Origin: Pantoea sp. A4
GTDB lineage: Bacteria; Pseudomonadota; Gammaproteobacteria; Enterobacterales; Enterobacteriaceae
Direction: 5' to 3'
Length of the DNA: 64,000 bases
NCBI RefSeq assembly: GCF_000295955.2
Contig: NZ_ALXE01000047.1
Location: 33,425 to 97,424 of the forward strand
In this document: one piece after another, positions 24,076-32,791 of the stretch
How positions within the stretch are numbered: position 1 is the first letter of the stretch
Layout of the letters: each line of letters starts with the position of its first letter
Notes under the pieces: model-generated
The model's input: only the letters and a program-made list of their open reading frames with translations
Databases searched by the model: none
Told to the model about the DNA's origin: nothing
Program-made: the position numbers and the translations under genes

Positions 24076-26826
24076 ATGGTTTCGATTGAGATAGCAGGTG
24101 TAGATAAAACCGCACAGATCAGTGACTGGAAAATTTACTGGTGTGACAAATCCAAAGCCCTGCGACTTACTTGTTTTTTCCCCTCAAAAAAAACCTATTC
24201 CAGCCCGCTCAACGACTGTCGTCTCTCTCCCATGCGGGAGTTGGGTGAGATGTTCTTAACCAAACCCGGCAGTTCGATTGTCACGCCGATCGCTAAAGCG
24301 ACGATCTACGGCGAACGGTATGCGGTCGTGCACTATCCGGATGTCGACAAACCTTATGTTTTCAAGATGGAAGGTTTAGGGTTTGCAACGCCGACGGCGA
24401 TAAAGGACGAGGCGATCTTTCACTATTTCCTGGCTGTGGCGAAGGCTCGACAGGATAGCGCAAAATCAAAGACTGACCGTGACATCGCGGCAAATGTGGT
24501 GCGTCAACTGGGAAAACTGCCCGCGAGTGATGATACGGCCTTGCAGGCCTATTGCACTGGCCGCAACGGCATGTTGGCACCTGGTCAAGGGCTGATCTAT
24601 CCATTCGGGCTGAACGAGAGCCAGCTTGCGGCGGTCGAACAGGCTTTCAGTTCGCAGGTCAGCGTGATTGAGGGGCCTCCGGGCACCGGCAAGACCCAGA
24701 CAATCTTAAACATTATCGCGAATATCCTGCTACGTGGGCAGACAGTGGCGGTGTTGTCCAATAACAATGCGGCGGTGGAAAATGTCTACGAGAAGCTGGA
24801 GAAGTGCGGTCTGGGCCACTTGATTGCCAAACTCGGCAACCAGAAAAATCGCAAGGACTTCTTCGCTGACCTGCCGGTGTGTCCATCGCATGCGCCTGAA
24901 CCCGCCCCAACTCTGGAAGAGATTCAAGTTTTGTTATCCCGCGTGAAGCTGCATTTGCACAATCACAATCGGGCAGCGCAACTCCAGGTAGAAATAGATG
25001 AGCTGAGTATCGAGCAGCGCTACCTGGAAAAATGGCAGGTGGAGAGCGGCGTACAGGTCACTACCTCATTAGAAAAATATGGGCTATCGCCGCGCAAAAC
25101 GGCAGATCTTATGGCTTATTTGGCCCATCTGGGCGAGCAGCGTATCAGGCTCAGAGAACGCATCAACCTGCTGTTTAATTTCAGGATTCTTCGCGCTAAA
25201 CCGTTTGATCAAACCGACGCGCGTCTGTCGGTTTTCTACGCCCTTCAGATGCACTATTACGACAGGGCACTGCAAGGCAAACAGGCGGAACTCCAGGCGT
25301 GTCGGGCGTCACTGGCTGAGGGGCACTTTGAGGCCTCGCTGGAGACATTGAAGGCAGAGTCGATGAGCCACCTCAAGCAACATTTGCAAAGTCAGACACG
25401 GCCACTGAATAACTTCGATGACAAGACGTACCGATATGCACAAAATTTCGATGCTTTCCTTCAGCGTTTCCCGATCCTCGGGAGTGGTACCCACTCTATT
25501 GTTAATTCAATTGCACCGGGGGCGATCCTCGATTATGTGATTATCGACGAGGCGTCGTTGCAGGATATTATTCCTGGCATTTTACCGCTTGGCTGTGCAA
25601 AAAATCTGATTGTGGTTGGTGACAACCGCCAGCTGGCGCATATCCCTGTGGCGCTAAACTTATCCGCGCCCGCTGAGGTTTACGATTGCGAGCGCTACAG
25701 CCTGCTCGATTCGTGCATTGGTGTGTTTAAGGAGACGCTCCCGAAAACGTTGCTGAAAGAGCATTACCGCTGTCATCCAAGAATTATTCAGTTCTGTAAC
25801 CAGCAGTTCTACGATAATGCACTGGTGCCAATGACGGAGGACAAAGGCGAAGCTCCCCTGCGGCTGGTAGTGACTGCAAAGGGCAACCACACCCGCCATA
25901 ATACCAACTTGCGCGAGCTGCGCTCCTTGAACAAGCTGTTGGAAGAGGAGGGTGATCCTGTCGGCCTGGATAGCGACGGGCGCGGCTTTATCGCGCCATT
26001 CCGGGCGCAGGTCAATCTCTCCGACACGCAATTACCCACGGATTTCGTTAAGGACACCGTGCACAAATTTCAGGGGCGGGAGTGCGACGAAATTGTGTTC
26101 TCAACCGTGTTGGACAAGAAAGGCTATAACCAGGCACAAAAACGTCTGAACTTTGTCGATGATGCGCGCATGATCAACGTGGCAGTGTCGCGGGCTAAGC
26201 ACGGCTTCACGCTTCTGACCGGGGATGAGGTGTTCACCAATAACAACAGCCACATCTCCGCCTTGATACGCTATATCACCTATTACGCGCAAGACGAGCA
26301 GATTGTGCGCGCACCTGTGGTGTCTGCTTTCGATCTCTTATATCGCGGGTATGATCAGTCCCTGGATCGCTTAAATGCTCGCTTGCGGCCCAAGGATTCC
26401 CGCTTTAAATCTGAGCAAATCGCGGCGGCATTGTTACGTGAGGCACTCTCTAAACCGTCGTGCCAGGCATTGATGTACCACGCCCAGGTTAAACTGAATC
26501 AGGTCGTGTCACCCACTAATCCGGACTGGACGCCACGCGAACGTGCATTCATGGCGCGTGCCAGCTGCGATTTCGTCATCTATTTCAAAGTGGGCAAAAC
26601 ACCGCTCGGGGTAATAGAAGTTGATGGGGGGTGCCATGACCGGCGCGAACAGAGGGCACGAGACGAGTTAAAGAATGGAATTTTGGCGAAAAACGACATT
26701 CCCATTTTGCGTCTGCGTACCGTCGAGGATGAAATCGAAACAAGCATCAATAACTTTATTGCCCAGTGGAGCAGCCCGCCAAATTCTGATGAAGCTTCAT
26801 CAACCTCAACGGCTGGAGGCCAGTAA
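24076..26826 (+). CDS. SF1 helicase with C-terminal DUF2726 domain
   Basis: 916 residues. Helicase motifs in order: Walker A VIEGPPGTGKTQT (about 197-209), a long coiled helical insertion (about 280-440), Walker B VIIDEAS (about 488), motif III VVGDNRQLAHI, motif IV-like EHYRCHPRIIQFC, then VHKFQGRECDEIVFSTV and INVAVSRAKHGFTLLTGD (motif VI). The C-terminus SCDFVIYFKVGKTPLGVIEVDG, then RARDELKNGILAKNDIPILRLRT is DUF2726, proposed to be related to PD-(D/E)XK nucleases. So a helicase-nuclease. ATG 24076 follows AAGGG. The upstream 180 bases are AT-rich. No partner gene shares its strand. A role in defence or DNA repair is inference. Confidence 0.88.
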   Translation: MVSIEIAGVDKTAQISDWKIYWCDKSKALRLTCFFPSKKTYSSPLNDCRLSPMRELGEMFLTKPGSSIVTPIAKATIYGERYAVVHYPDVDKPYVFKMEGLGFATPTAIKDEAIFHYFLAVAKARQDSAKSKTDRDIAANVVRQLGKLPASDDTALQAYCTGRNGMLAPGQGLIYPFGLNESQLAAVEQAFSSQVSVIEGPPGTGKTQTILNIIANILLRGQTVAVLSNNNAAVENVYEKLEKCGLGHLIAKLGNQKNRKDFFADLPVCPSHAPEPAPTLEEIQVLLSRVKLHLHNHNRAAQLQVEIDELSIEQRYLEKWQVESGVQVTTSLEKYGLSPRKTADLMAYLAHLGEQRIRLRERINLLFNFRILRAKPFDQTDARLSVFYALQMHYYDRALQGKQAELQACRASLAEGHFEASLETLKAESMSHLKQHLQSQTRPLNNFDDKTYRYAQNFDAFLQRFPILGSGTHSIVNSIAPGAILDYVIIDEASLQDIIPGILPLGCAKNLIVVGDNRQLAHIPVALNLSAPAEVYDCERYSLLDSCIGVFKETLPKTLLKEHYRCHPRIIQFCNQQFYDNALVPMTEDKGEAPLRLVVTAKGNHTRHNTNLRELRSLNKLLEEEGDPVGLDSDGRGFIAPFRAQVNLSDTQLPTDFVKDTVHKFQGRECDEIVFSTVLDKKGYNQAQKRLNFVDDARMINVAVSRAKHGFTLLTGDEVFTNNNSHISALIRYITYYAQDEQIVRAPVVSAFDLLYRGYDQSLDRLNARLRPKDSRFKSEQIAAALLREALSKPSCQALMYHAQVKLNQVVSPTNPDWTPRERAFMARASCDFVIYFKVGKTPLGVIEVDGGCHDRREQRARDELKNGILAKNDIPILRLRTVEDEIETSINNFIAQWSSPPNSDEASSTSTAGGQ

Positions 26827-26863
26827 TGACAATTTCAGCTAACCAAGTCCGGTTCGGCAAGCA

Positions 26864-27151
26864 TTAATCCTGAGGTTTGTTGCCGCTCCAGTTCGCCCAC
26901 GGATTTTCAGCATCATCCTGCGTGGGTTCGGGCGCTTCCAGTGAATCAAGATACAGGGCTTCTACTTCGGCCCGTGCCCACGGGGTGCGGCGAAGAAACT
27001 TCAGGCTCGATTTCACGCTCGGATCGCTGTTAAAGCAGTTAATTTTAATTAGCTGCCCCAGTTTTACCCAGCCGTAGCGTGCTACCAACGCGTTGACCTG
27101 CATTTCCAGCGTGATGCCGTGCAGAGGATCTTTTGAGGTGTGGCCAGTCAT
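26864..27151 (-). CDS. VF530 family DNA-binding protein (DUF2132)
   Basis: 95 residues from ATG 27151 (a longer frame from 27172 lacks a better ribosome site). The core DPLHGITLEMQVNALVARYGWVKLGQLI and CFNSDPSVKSSLKFLRRTPWARAEVEALY is the VF530 signature. The Vibrio fischeri protein has a small DNA-binding-like fold; no physiological role is established. The tail is acidic and Trp-rich. It is convergent with the helicase gene, 37 bases apart. Confidence 0.88.
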   Translation of the reverse strand: MTGHTSKDPLHGITLEMQVNALVARYGWVKLGQLIKINCFNSDPSVKSSLKFLRRTPWARAEVEALYLDSLEAPEPTQDDAENPWANWSGNKPQD

Positions 27152-27245
27152 AACAATTCCAGGGGTATACAAACAATGGCGCTCACCATACTGAGCGCCA
27201 GCGGGATGTGCAAGGGCAGGCAGAAAGGAAAGCGACCTTTACCGC

Positions 27246-28592
27246 CTATTGAACGGGGTTGTTGCCCCAACGGGTTTTCAGATAACTCACCGCCTGCTGC
27301 GTCTGTGGCTGATTGAGATAGTTCTCGCGGAACAGAATGGTGCCGTTGATCTCCGGCACGGACTGATTCAGGTCAAGCTGCTTTTTCAGCTCCGGCACAC
27401 CGCCTTGCACCATCCAGTCAGGTTCGTTCCTCGCCGGTTCACCCACTTTATACAGCGCAATACCGATATACAGCTGAGTATGTGTGGGTTTCACCACGTT
27501 TGCCCACCAGTTAGCTAACACATCGTAACGTGCGGCCTGGCGAGCAAACGGCCAGTAGAGCTGCGGCGCAATGTAATCAAGTAACCCCTGCTGCACCCAG
27601 CGCCGGGTGTCGGCATAGGCTTCGTCATACGCGGCTGCACCACTGGTGGCCGAACCGGCGGGGTCGTGAGAGATATTGCGCCATACACCGGCCGGGCTGA
27701 CGCCAAACGCCACGCCTGGCTTCAACTGTTTGATGGTCCGTGACACCTGCTCAATCAGCTGCTGCGTGTTATGCCGCCGCCAGTCGGCTTTATTACTGAA
27801 GCCCTGACCATATTCGCGGAAGGTCTGGTTATCGTTCAGTAACTGCCCCGGCGCTTCGGCGTAGAAGTAGTCGTCAAACTGCACGCCATCCACCGGATAA
27901 TGGGACACAACTTCAGCCACGATGCTGGTTATCCAGTCGCGTGCGGCAGGAATGCCGGGGTCGAGCACATAGCGATCGCCCGCGGTACGAATCCAGTCCC
28001 GATGCAAGACAAACACGCTCGCCGGGTGAAGTGACAAAGTGCGATTGAGCGCAGCCGTGGTGGCGGATTTGGTATTGGTAGAAACGCGGTAAGGGTTAAA
28101 CCAGGCATGTACCTTCATGCCACGCCTGTGTGCTTCATCCAGCATAAATTGCAGCGGATCATACCCTGGGTCGTTACCGATGGTGCCGGTGAGCATATCT
28201 GACCAGGGCAGAATTTTAGAGGACCAAAGCGCAGTGCCATCCGGCTTAACCTGGAAAAACACGGTGTTCACGCCAAGGCTCTTGAGTTTATCCAGCGTTG
28301 CGATCAGCGCCGCTTGCTGCTGTTGGATACGGTTACTGGCGTATACCGAACTGGGCGGTGGCCAGTCAAGACGGGAAACCGTGGCTAACCACACGCCACG
28401 CACTTCAGCCGTAGGTTGTGCAGGCTGAGCGGGCTGAGCCACCAGCGGGGGTTTGGTGGCCGTTGGAACAGGCGTAACCAGTGATTTAGGCGGCTTTGAG
28501 GCGCAGCTTGCCAGTAGCAGAGCCATCGCCGTCAAGGTTGCGTAGGGCAAAACGCGGGTTTTTAACAGAGAACGGGCGATGATGAACTCCAT
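27246..28592 (-). CDS. digH: Divisome-associated glycosyl hydrolase DigH (YddW), lipoprotein
   Basis: 448 residues. Lipoprotein signal with lipobox LLASC (Cys at about 30), a Pro/Gln/Ala linker containing three AQP repeats, then the GHL10 barrel: EVRGVWLATVSRLDWPP, LGVNTVFFQVKPDGTALW, MKVHAWFNPYRVS, HYPVDGVQFDDYFY and FGVSPAGVWRN. It is almost colinear with E. coli DigH, an outer-membrane lipoprotein that cleaves denuded peptidoglycan glycans and localises to the septum. Its start has a weak ribosome site (AATGGAG-type sequence is not visible), so a start a few codons in is possible. Confidence 0.92.
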   Translation of the reverse strand: MEFIIARSLLKTRVLPYATLTAMALLLASCASKPPKSLVTPVPTATKPPLVAQPAQPAQPTAEVRGVWLATVSRLDWPPPSSVYASNRIQQQQAALIATLDKLKSLGVNTVFFQVKPDGTALWSSKILPWSDMLTGTIGNDPGYDPLQFMLDEAHRRGMKVHAWFNPYRVSTNTKSATTAALNRTLSLHPASVFVLHRDWIRTAGDRYVLDPGIPAARDWITSIVAEVVSHYPVDGVQFDDYFYAEAPGQLLNDNQTFREYGQGFSNKADWRRHNTQQLIEQVSRTIKQLKPGVAFGVSPAGVWRNISHDPAGSATSGAAAYDEAYADTRRWVQQGLLDYIAPQLYWPFARQAARYDVLANWWANVVKPTHTQLYIGIALYKVGEPARNEPDWMVQGGVPELKKQLDLNQSVPEINGTILFRENYLNQPQTQQAVSYLKTRWGNNPVQ

Positions 28593-28659
28593 GTTGTCAG
28601 GTCGCAGCGCTAAAGAGCCATTCTCATCTTATCGCAGACAAAGTCAATTAGGGGGAGTG

Positions 28660-28684
28660 CAGCCGCTGCGTATCACAGCGGCTG
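28660..28684. terminator. Hairpin downstream of the ubiD-type gene
   Basis: Perfect 9-bp stem CAGCCGCTG/CAGCGGCTG with a 7-base loop, 11 bases past the stop of the leftward UbiD gene. No T-tract follows on the - strand, so it may act in 3'-end protection or with another factor. Confidence 0.4.
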
Positions 28685-28694
28685 AAAGGGGGTG

Positions 28695-30149
28695 TTACCA
28701 GTTATCCAGCACGCGCTGTTTCACCTCTTCCGGGTAGCCCTGGTCAAACGAGGCATGGCGATGACGCTCAGACTGGAGCGTATCAAACACCACTTTTGGC
28801 CCTTTACCCGCCACATACTCCTCTTCGGTGTAGCACTGCGGCAGGCGGATAACACGCTCGTTTTCGTAGATCACACGTTTGCCGGTAGGGTGAACGCGGG
28901 TAGAGATAACCCAGGCCACTTCACGCAGATTCGTGGGATCGAAATCGTCATCCACCAGATACACGGTCGGCAAGAAGACCATCGCATCGGTTTTAAACAG
29001 AATTTCAGCCACTTGTTCTGCTAACTGCTGGCTGCTCACCCCCGGCAGCTGTTCGCGCCAGTTCTCTGGCATCACTACCAGCAGCCAGTGTACGGCGGAA
29101 TCTTCCGGTATCCAGGTGGTTTTCACCGGCAGATTGGCAGCGCGCAGATAGGTTAAGGCATCCGCGGCGAGGCCAATTGCCCACAGGGTATGTGACTCAT
29201 CGGTTGGACGACCGGTAACCGAAATCGGCCAGATCGGGTTATCGCGATGGGTAATCACATCCACGGAGAATGTCGGTTGCATTGAAGAGCCATGTCCGAG
29301 ATAACCGCCGTATTCGCCATACGGGCCTTCCGGGCAATCACGCTCAATGGAAACGTGCCCCTCAATCACAATCTCCGCCGTGGCAGGCACGTCCAGATCG
29401 AGGCTGATGGCTTTCACCACCTCGACCGGTTTGCCCGCCAGCGTGCCAATATAGTCCGCTTCATCAGCGTGCGCGGGAATAGGAATACCCGACACGCAGG
29501 AGATGGCCGGAGCCGGTCCTTGCACCAGGGCGTACGGCATCGGTTGACCAAGCTTCACCCATTCCGTCCAAATCTGCCCAATATGCTGGCTTGGCACAAT
29601 CAGCGTCACCATGCGCTTGCCGTCTACCTTCATGACGCGTGCAATCGACCAGTTAATCCATTTGCCGTCCGGGGATTTGACGATCAGCGTGCCCCAGGTG
29701 TTGGCATACCGGCCACCGTCTTTGTCATGAATAAACGGAATCGGGAAGCGATCCAGGCTGGCGGCCTCGCCCTGTAAAATATTTTGCTGGCAGGCCGCGG
29801 CGGCGCGCTCTACGCGTACCGGCGGAATACCTGGCTGCTGGCGCGCGTCGTAGAGGGCTTCAATGATCTGCTGGCCGGTGGATTCCGCTGGCAGGCCAAA
29901 TGAGAGTGCCACGCGTGCATAAGGCATTTCTGGTCGTGATGAGAGTGCCGCCGGGGCACCGAAGATACGGAAACCGGCTTCAACGCCGCTGATATGGTGG
30001 AACAGCGGGGCAGGCGACTGAATTTCGCAACTGCGGCGGGTGATTGCCGAGGGTTCAAAGTCACCGTCGACTTCACGTTCCACGTGCATGATGTCACCCA
30101 GTGCATCAAGGGCATCAATGTAACTTCTCAAATCGTCGTAATATTTCAT
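28695..30149 (-). CDS. UbiD family decarboxylase
   Basis: 484 residues. UbiD enzymes use prenylated FMN to (de)carboxylate aromatic or unsaturated acids. Seen: YADTWG-type GRYANTWGTLIVKSPDGKWINWSIARVM (about 155-185), VPSQHIGQIW and the prFMN/metal and catalytic loop IEGHVSIERDCPEGPYGEYGGYLG (about 285). There is no UbiX gene in the window to make the cofactor. The length and sequence differ from the respiratory UbiD, so a catabolic paralogue is likely. It is divergent from a GntR gene, with a GTATAC operator-like site between. The start has GGAGAG just upstream. Confidence 0.88.
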   Translation of the reverse strand: MKYYDDLRSYIDALDALGDIMHVEREVDGDFEPSAITRRSCEIQSPAPLFHHISGVEAGFRIFGAPAALSSRPEMPYARVALSFGLPAESTGQQIIEALYDARQQPGIPPVRVERAAAACQQNILQGEAASLDRFPIPFIHDKDGGRYANTWGTLIVKSPDGKWINWSIARVMKVDGKRMVTLIVPSQHIGQIWTEWVKLGQPMPYALVQGPAPAISCVSGIPIPAHADEADYIGTLAGKPVEVVKAISLDLDVPATAEIVIEGHVSIERDCPEGPYGEYGGYLGHGSSMQPTFSVDVITHRDNPIWPISVTGRPTDESHTLWAIGLAADALTYLRAANLPVKTTWIPEDSAVHWLLVVMPENWREQLPGVSSQQLAEQVAEILFKTDAMVFLPTVYLVDDDFDPTNLREVAWVISTRVHPTGKRVIYENERVIRLPQCYTEEEYVAGKGPKVVFDTLQSERHRHASFDQGYPEEVKQRVLDNW

Positions 30150-30238
30150 CAGGCTCTCCTTAAGCCGTAGCGGGAATCAGGCAGCGTGTAATGCAGGTTA
30201 AGCGTCAAACTTTGGCCTGCGCCACACAATTGCTTTAT

Positions 30239-30258
30239 ATTTTGGGTATACAAAAAAT
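30239..30258. promoter_or_regulatory. GTATAC-centred palindrome in the ubiD/gntR intergenic region
   Basis: ATTTT-GG-GTATAC-AA-AAAAT is a 20-bp imperfect palindrome (matching arms of 5 and a central GTATAC). It lies between divergent starts at 30149 and 30333, the expected place for a GntR/FCD operator. Similar motifs occur near 31181 and 35368. Confidence 0.55.
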
Positions 30259-30332
30259 GTGCGATCGGTATAACCTCACACCCCTTGAGATCAAAAACAT
30301 AAAAAAAGTGACATTCTTTGCAGGAGGCGGTT

Positions 30333-31013
30333 GTGAGTTCAGGTAAAGCAGCACTGTACGAAGACCTAAAGCGCATGATTCTGACCATGGAAATCGATCC
30401 CGATGATGTCCTGGATGAGTCGGGACTGAGTGCGCAATATGGGCTCTCCCGCACCCCGGTCAGGGAGGTGTTTCAGCGTCTGGCGGGTGAAGGGTATCTG
30501 GAGATTATTGAGAAGCGCGGCGTCAGGGTGATCCCGATGAATCACGCCACGCTGCGTAATTTCTTTCAGGTTGCTCCGCTGGTCTATGCCGCTATTGGTC
30601 GGCTGGCGGTGCAAAACTATCGACCGGCGCAGCTGAAGGCGCTGAAAGAGACGCAAAAACGGTTCCGTAAGGCGGTACAAACCCGCGATCCACTGGCGCT
30701 GGTGCTGGAGAACAACCGTTTCCATGAGTTGATGGGCGAAATGGCGGGCAATCCCTACCTGCAACCGAGTCTGGGCCGCTTGCTGATCGACCATTCGCGC
30801 ATTGGTCACACGTTTTATCGTCCCCAGAACGAGGACATGGAACATCGCCTGCAGCTTTCTGCCCAACACCACGACGAATTCATTACGGCACTGGAAAATC
30901 GTGATGAAGAGGCGGTAGTCACACTGGTCATGGAACACTGGGAACTCTCCCGCGCGAATATGGAAATGTTTATTGCCCCACAAGGTCTGAAAGCGGACAC
31001 CATGCCGTTCTGA
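30333..31013 (+). CDS. GntR family (FCD) transcriptional regulator
   Basis: 226 residues with a GTG start 5 bases after AGGAGG. The winged HTH is seen in LDESGLSAQYGLSRTPVREVFQRLAGEGYLEIIEKRGVRV (about 28-67), and an FCD all-helical ligand domain follows, with the metal-binding residues of the class in NRFHELMGEMAGN, QHHDEFITAL and HWELS. FCD regulators sense small carboxylates. It probably controls the divergent UbiD gene and perhaps the two oxidative units to its right. Confidence 0.92.
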   Translation: MSSGKAALYEDLKRMILTMEIDPDDVLDESGLSAQYGLSRTPVREVFQRLAGEGYLEIIEKRGVRVIPMNHATLRNFFQVAPLVYAAIGRLAVQNYRPAQLKALKETQKRFRKAVQTRDPLALVLENNRFHELMGEMAGNPYLQPSLGRLLIDHSRIGHTFYRPQNEDMEHRLQLSAQHHDEFITALENRDEEAVVTLVMEHWELSRANMEMFIAPQGLKADTMPF

Positions 31014-31180
31014 TCCTTTCCTGGATGTAACCCCTAAATACTTACCTTGATGCACGCTCTCCAACTGCGGTTGGAGGGCGATTCCGCGCCTTTTTTTCGT
31101 ACTCGCTCACAGTTCTGTTACGTGGCTATTTCATTACATTGACGCAACATAACGCTGGCGATATATTCCGAACACATATC

Positions 31181-31197
31181 GTATACGCAAAGTATAC
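31181..31197. promoter_or_regulatory. Paired GTATAC motif upstream of the FAD oxidoreductase gene
   Basis: Two GTATAC hexamers (31181-31186 and 31192-31197) separated by GCAAA form a 17-base element about 110 bases before the FAD oxidoreductase start. The same hexamer occurs upstream of ubiD and of the DapA-like gene. A binding role for the GntR protein is inference. Confidence 0.5.
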
Positions 31198-31305
31198 ATA
31201 AGATATATCTATTTTACACAGGTCTAAGCGTATGGAACAGTACCCCAACGGCACTGTTCCGCCGCTTTTCAGAGATATGCTTCACCCCCCTTATGGAGTA
31301 TTACC

Positions 31306-32625
31306 GTGCAAAAGATCACTTCACTTCCCGCTGATGATGCGCTACCGGGTTGGTATCACACCAGCCGAGCGCGTACCCCTCGTCCGGCCCATGTCGGGCA
31401 GAAAAAAGCCCGCTGGGCGATTGTCGGCGCGGGGCTAACCGGGCTGGCTGCGGCGCGCCAGCTGGCGCTTAATTTCCCCAATGATGAAGTCGTGTTGATT
31501 GAGGCTCAGGAAGTGGGGTTTGGTTCTGCCGGACGTAATGCGGGCTTTGCTATTGATGTCCCGCACGATATCGGCGCAAAGGACTACATTGGCGATGTGG
31601 GTATTGCCAGTAAGGTATTGAAGCTCAATACCGTGGGTCAGGATTACCTGAAAGCCATTGTGGCTGAACACCAGATTGAGTGTCAGATGGTGGATGCGGG
31701 TAAATATCAGGCAGCGGTGGGCGCGCCGGGTATCGCGATTCTGGAGGCTTATCGCAGTGGCTTAGCCAAAATTGGCCGTGAAACCGAAATGATTGCGGGC
31801 AAAGATCTGCCAGAGCATCTCGGCACCTCTTACTACAAGCAGGCGCTCTATATTCCCGGTACCGTTCTGCTGCAACCCTCAGCCTTGGTAAAAGGGCTGG
31901 CGGACAGCTTGCCGTCTAACGTCACGCTATATGAAAATACGCCGATCACCGATATTGATTATGGCGATAAGGTCACGCTGATCCATGCCAATGGCAAAAT
32001 CACCGCCGATACGCTGATTCTGGCGAATAACGGCTTTGCTTCGCACTTTGGTTTCCTGAAAGGGCGTTTGCTCCCGACGTTCCTCTATGGCAGCCTGACG
32101 CGCCAGTTAACGGAAGATGAGCAGCGCCGCCTGGGCGGTAAGCCGGTATGGGGCGTGATTCCTGCCCATCCGTTTGGCAGCACCATTCGTCGCACGCTGG
32201 ATAACCGTATCCTGGTGCGCAACAGCTTTAGTTTCTACCCGGATGGTCGTCCACGCGCCAAACAGCTGGAGAGCTATAAACGCAATCACCGTAAGTCGTT
32301 TGCACGTCGCTTCCCTATGCTGAAAGGTGTTGATTTTGAGTACTCGTGGAGCGGTGCAATTTGCCTCTCGGACAACCACGAAGGGTTCTTTGGCAAGCTG
32401 GCGCCAAACGTCTATGGTGCGCTGTGCTGTAATGGTCTGGGGATCACGCGCGGTACTGCGACAGGCAAGCTGCTGGCGGATATGATTGCCGGAGAGCGTA
32501 ATGACACGATTGACTTCCTGTTAGCCTCGCCAGGCCCGAATAAGACGCCGCCTGAGCCGTTCCTCTCCATTGGGGTGAACTCGGTCCTGAAGTGGGGTCA
32601 TTTCAGAGCCGGTCTGGAAGTCTAG
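31306..32625 (+). CDS. FAD-dependent oxidoreductase (DadA/PuuB-like amine oxidoreductase)
   Basis: 439 residues with a GTG start preceded by TGGAGT. The dinucleotide-binding loop ARWAIVGAGLTGLAAARQLAL (about 35-55), then VVLIEAQEVGFGSAGRNAGFA, is typical of the DAO family, which includes gamma-glutamylputrescine oxidase and D-amino acid dehydrogenases. The C-terminal GALCCNGLGITRGTATGKLLADMIAG contacts FAD. There is no signal or membrane anchor. The likely reaction is oxidation of an amine or amino acid, with the substrate unknown. It converges on the aldehyde dehydrogenase gene. Confidence 0.88.
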   Translation: MQKITSLPADDALPGWYHTSRARTPRPAHVGQKKARWAIVGAGLTGLAAARQLALNFPNDEVVLIEAQEVGFGSAGRNAGFAIDVPHDIGAKDYIGDVGIASKVLKLNTVGQDYLKAIVAEHQIECQMVDAGKYQAAVGAPGIAILEAYRSGLAKIGRETEMIAGKDLPEHLGTSYYKQALYIPGTVLLQPSALVKGLADSLPSNVTLYENTPITDIDYGDKVTLIHANGKITADTLILANNGFASHFGFLKGRLLPTFLYGSLTRQLTEDEQRRLGGKPVWGVIPAHPFGSTIRRTLDNRILVRNSFSFYPDGRPRAKQLESYKRNHRKSFARRFPMLKGVDFEYSWSGAICLSDNHEGFFGKLAPNVYGALCCNGLGITRGTATGKLLADMIAGERNDTIDFLLASPGPNKTPPEPFLSIGVNSVLKWGHFRAGLEV

Positions 32626-32644
32626 TCCAGCCACCAGACAGCAA

Positions 32645-32670
32645 CCGTCGCACATCGCGGCGGTTTTTTT
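32645..32670 (+). terminator. Rho-independent terminator of the FAD oxidoreductase gene
   Basis: Seven-bp stem CCGTCGC/GCGGCGG (one G-T pair) with an ACATC loop, followed by seven T, 19 bases after the stop. Confidence 0.88.
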
Positions 32671-32750
32671 ATGCCTGTTAAACCTCAGACGTATAGGGAG
32701 TTTGCGGGAGGTAAGGCCTGACGGGATATTCTGGCAGGGGGGAGATAAAT

Positions 32751-32773
32751 TGCTGCCGGTTAACCCGGCAGCA
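32751..32773 (-). terminator. Terminator-like hairpin of the aldehyde dehydrogenase operon
   Basis: TGCTGCCGG and its complement ACCGGCAGCA flank a short loop; on the - strand the hairpin runs into ATTTAT. It lies 18 bases after the aldehyde dehydrogenase stop. The T-tract is short. Confidence 0.6.
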
Positions 32774-32791
32774 GGGACGAACAGGGGGGAA

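Noticed and set aside
30318..30332. Upstream TTG start for the GntR gene
   Set aside because: GTG 30333 is at the right distance from AGGAGG; the TTG precedes that site.
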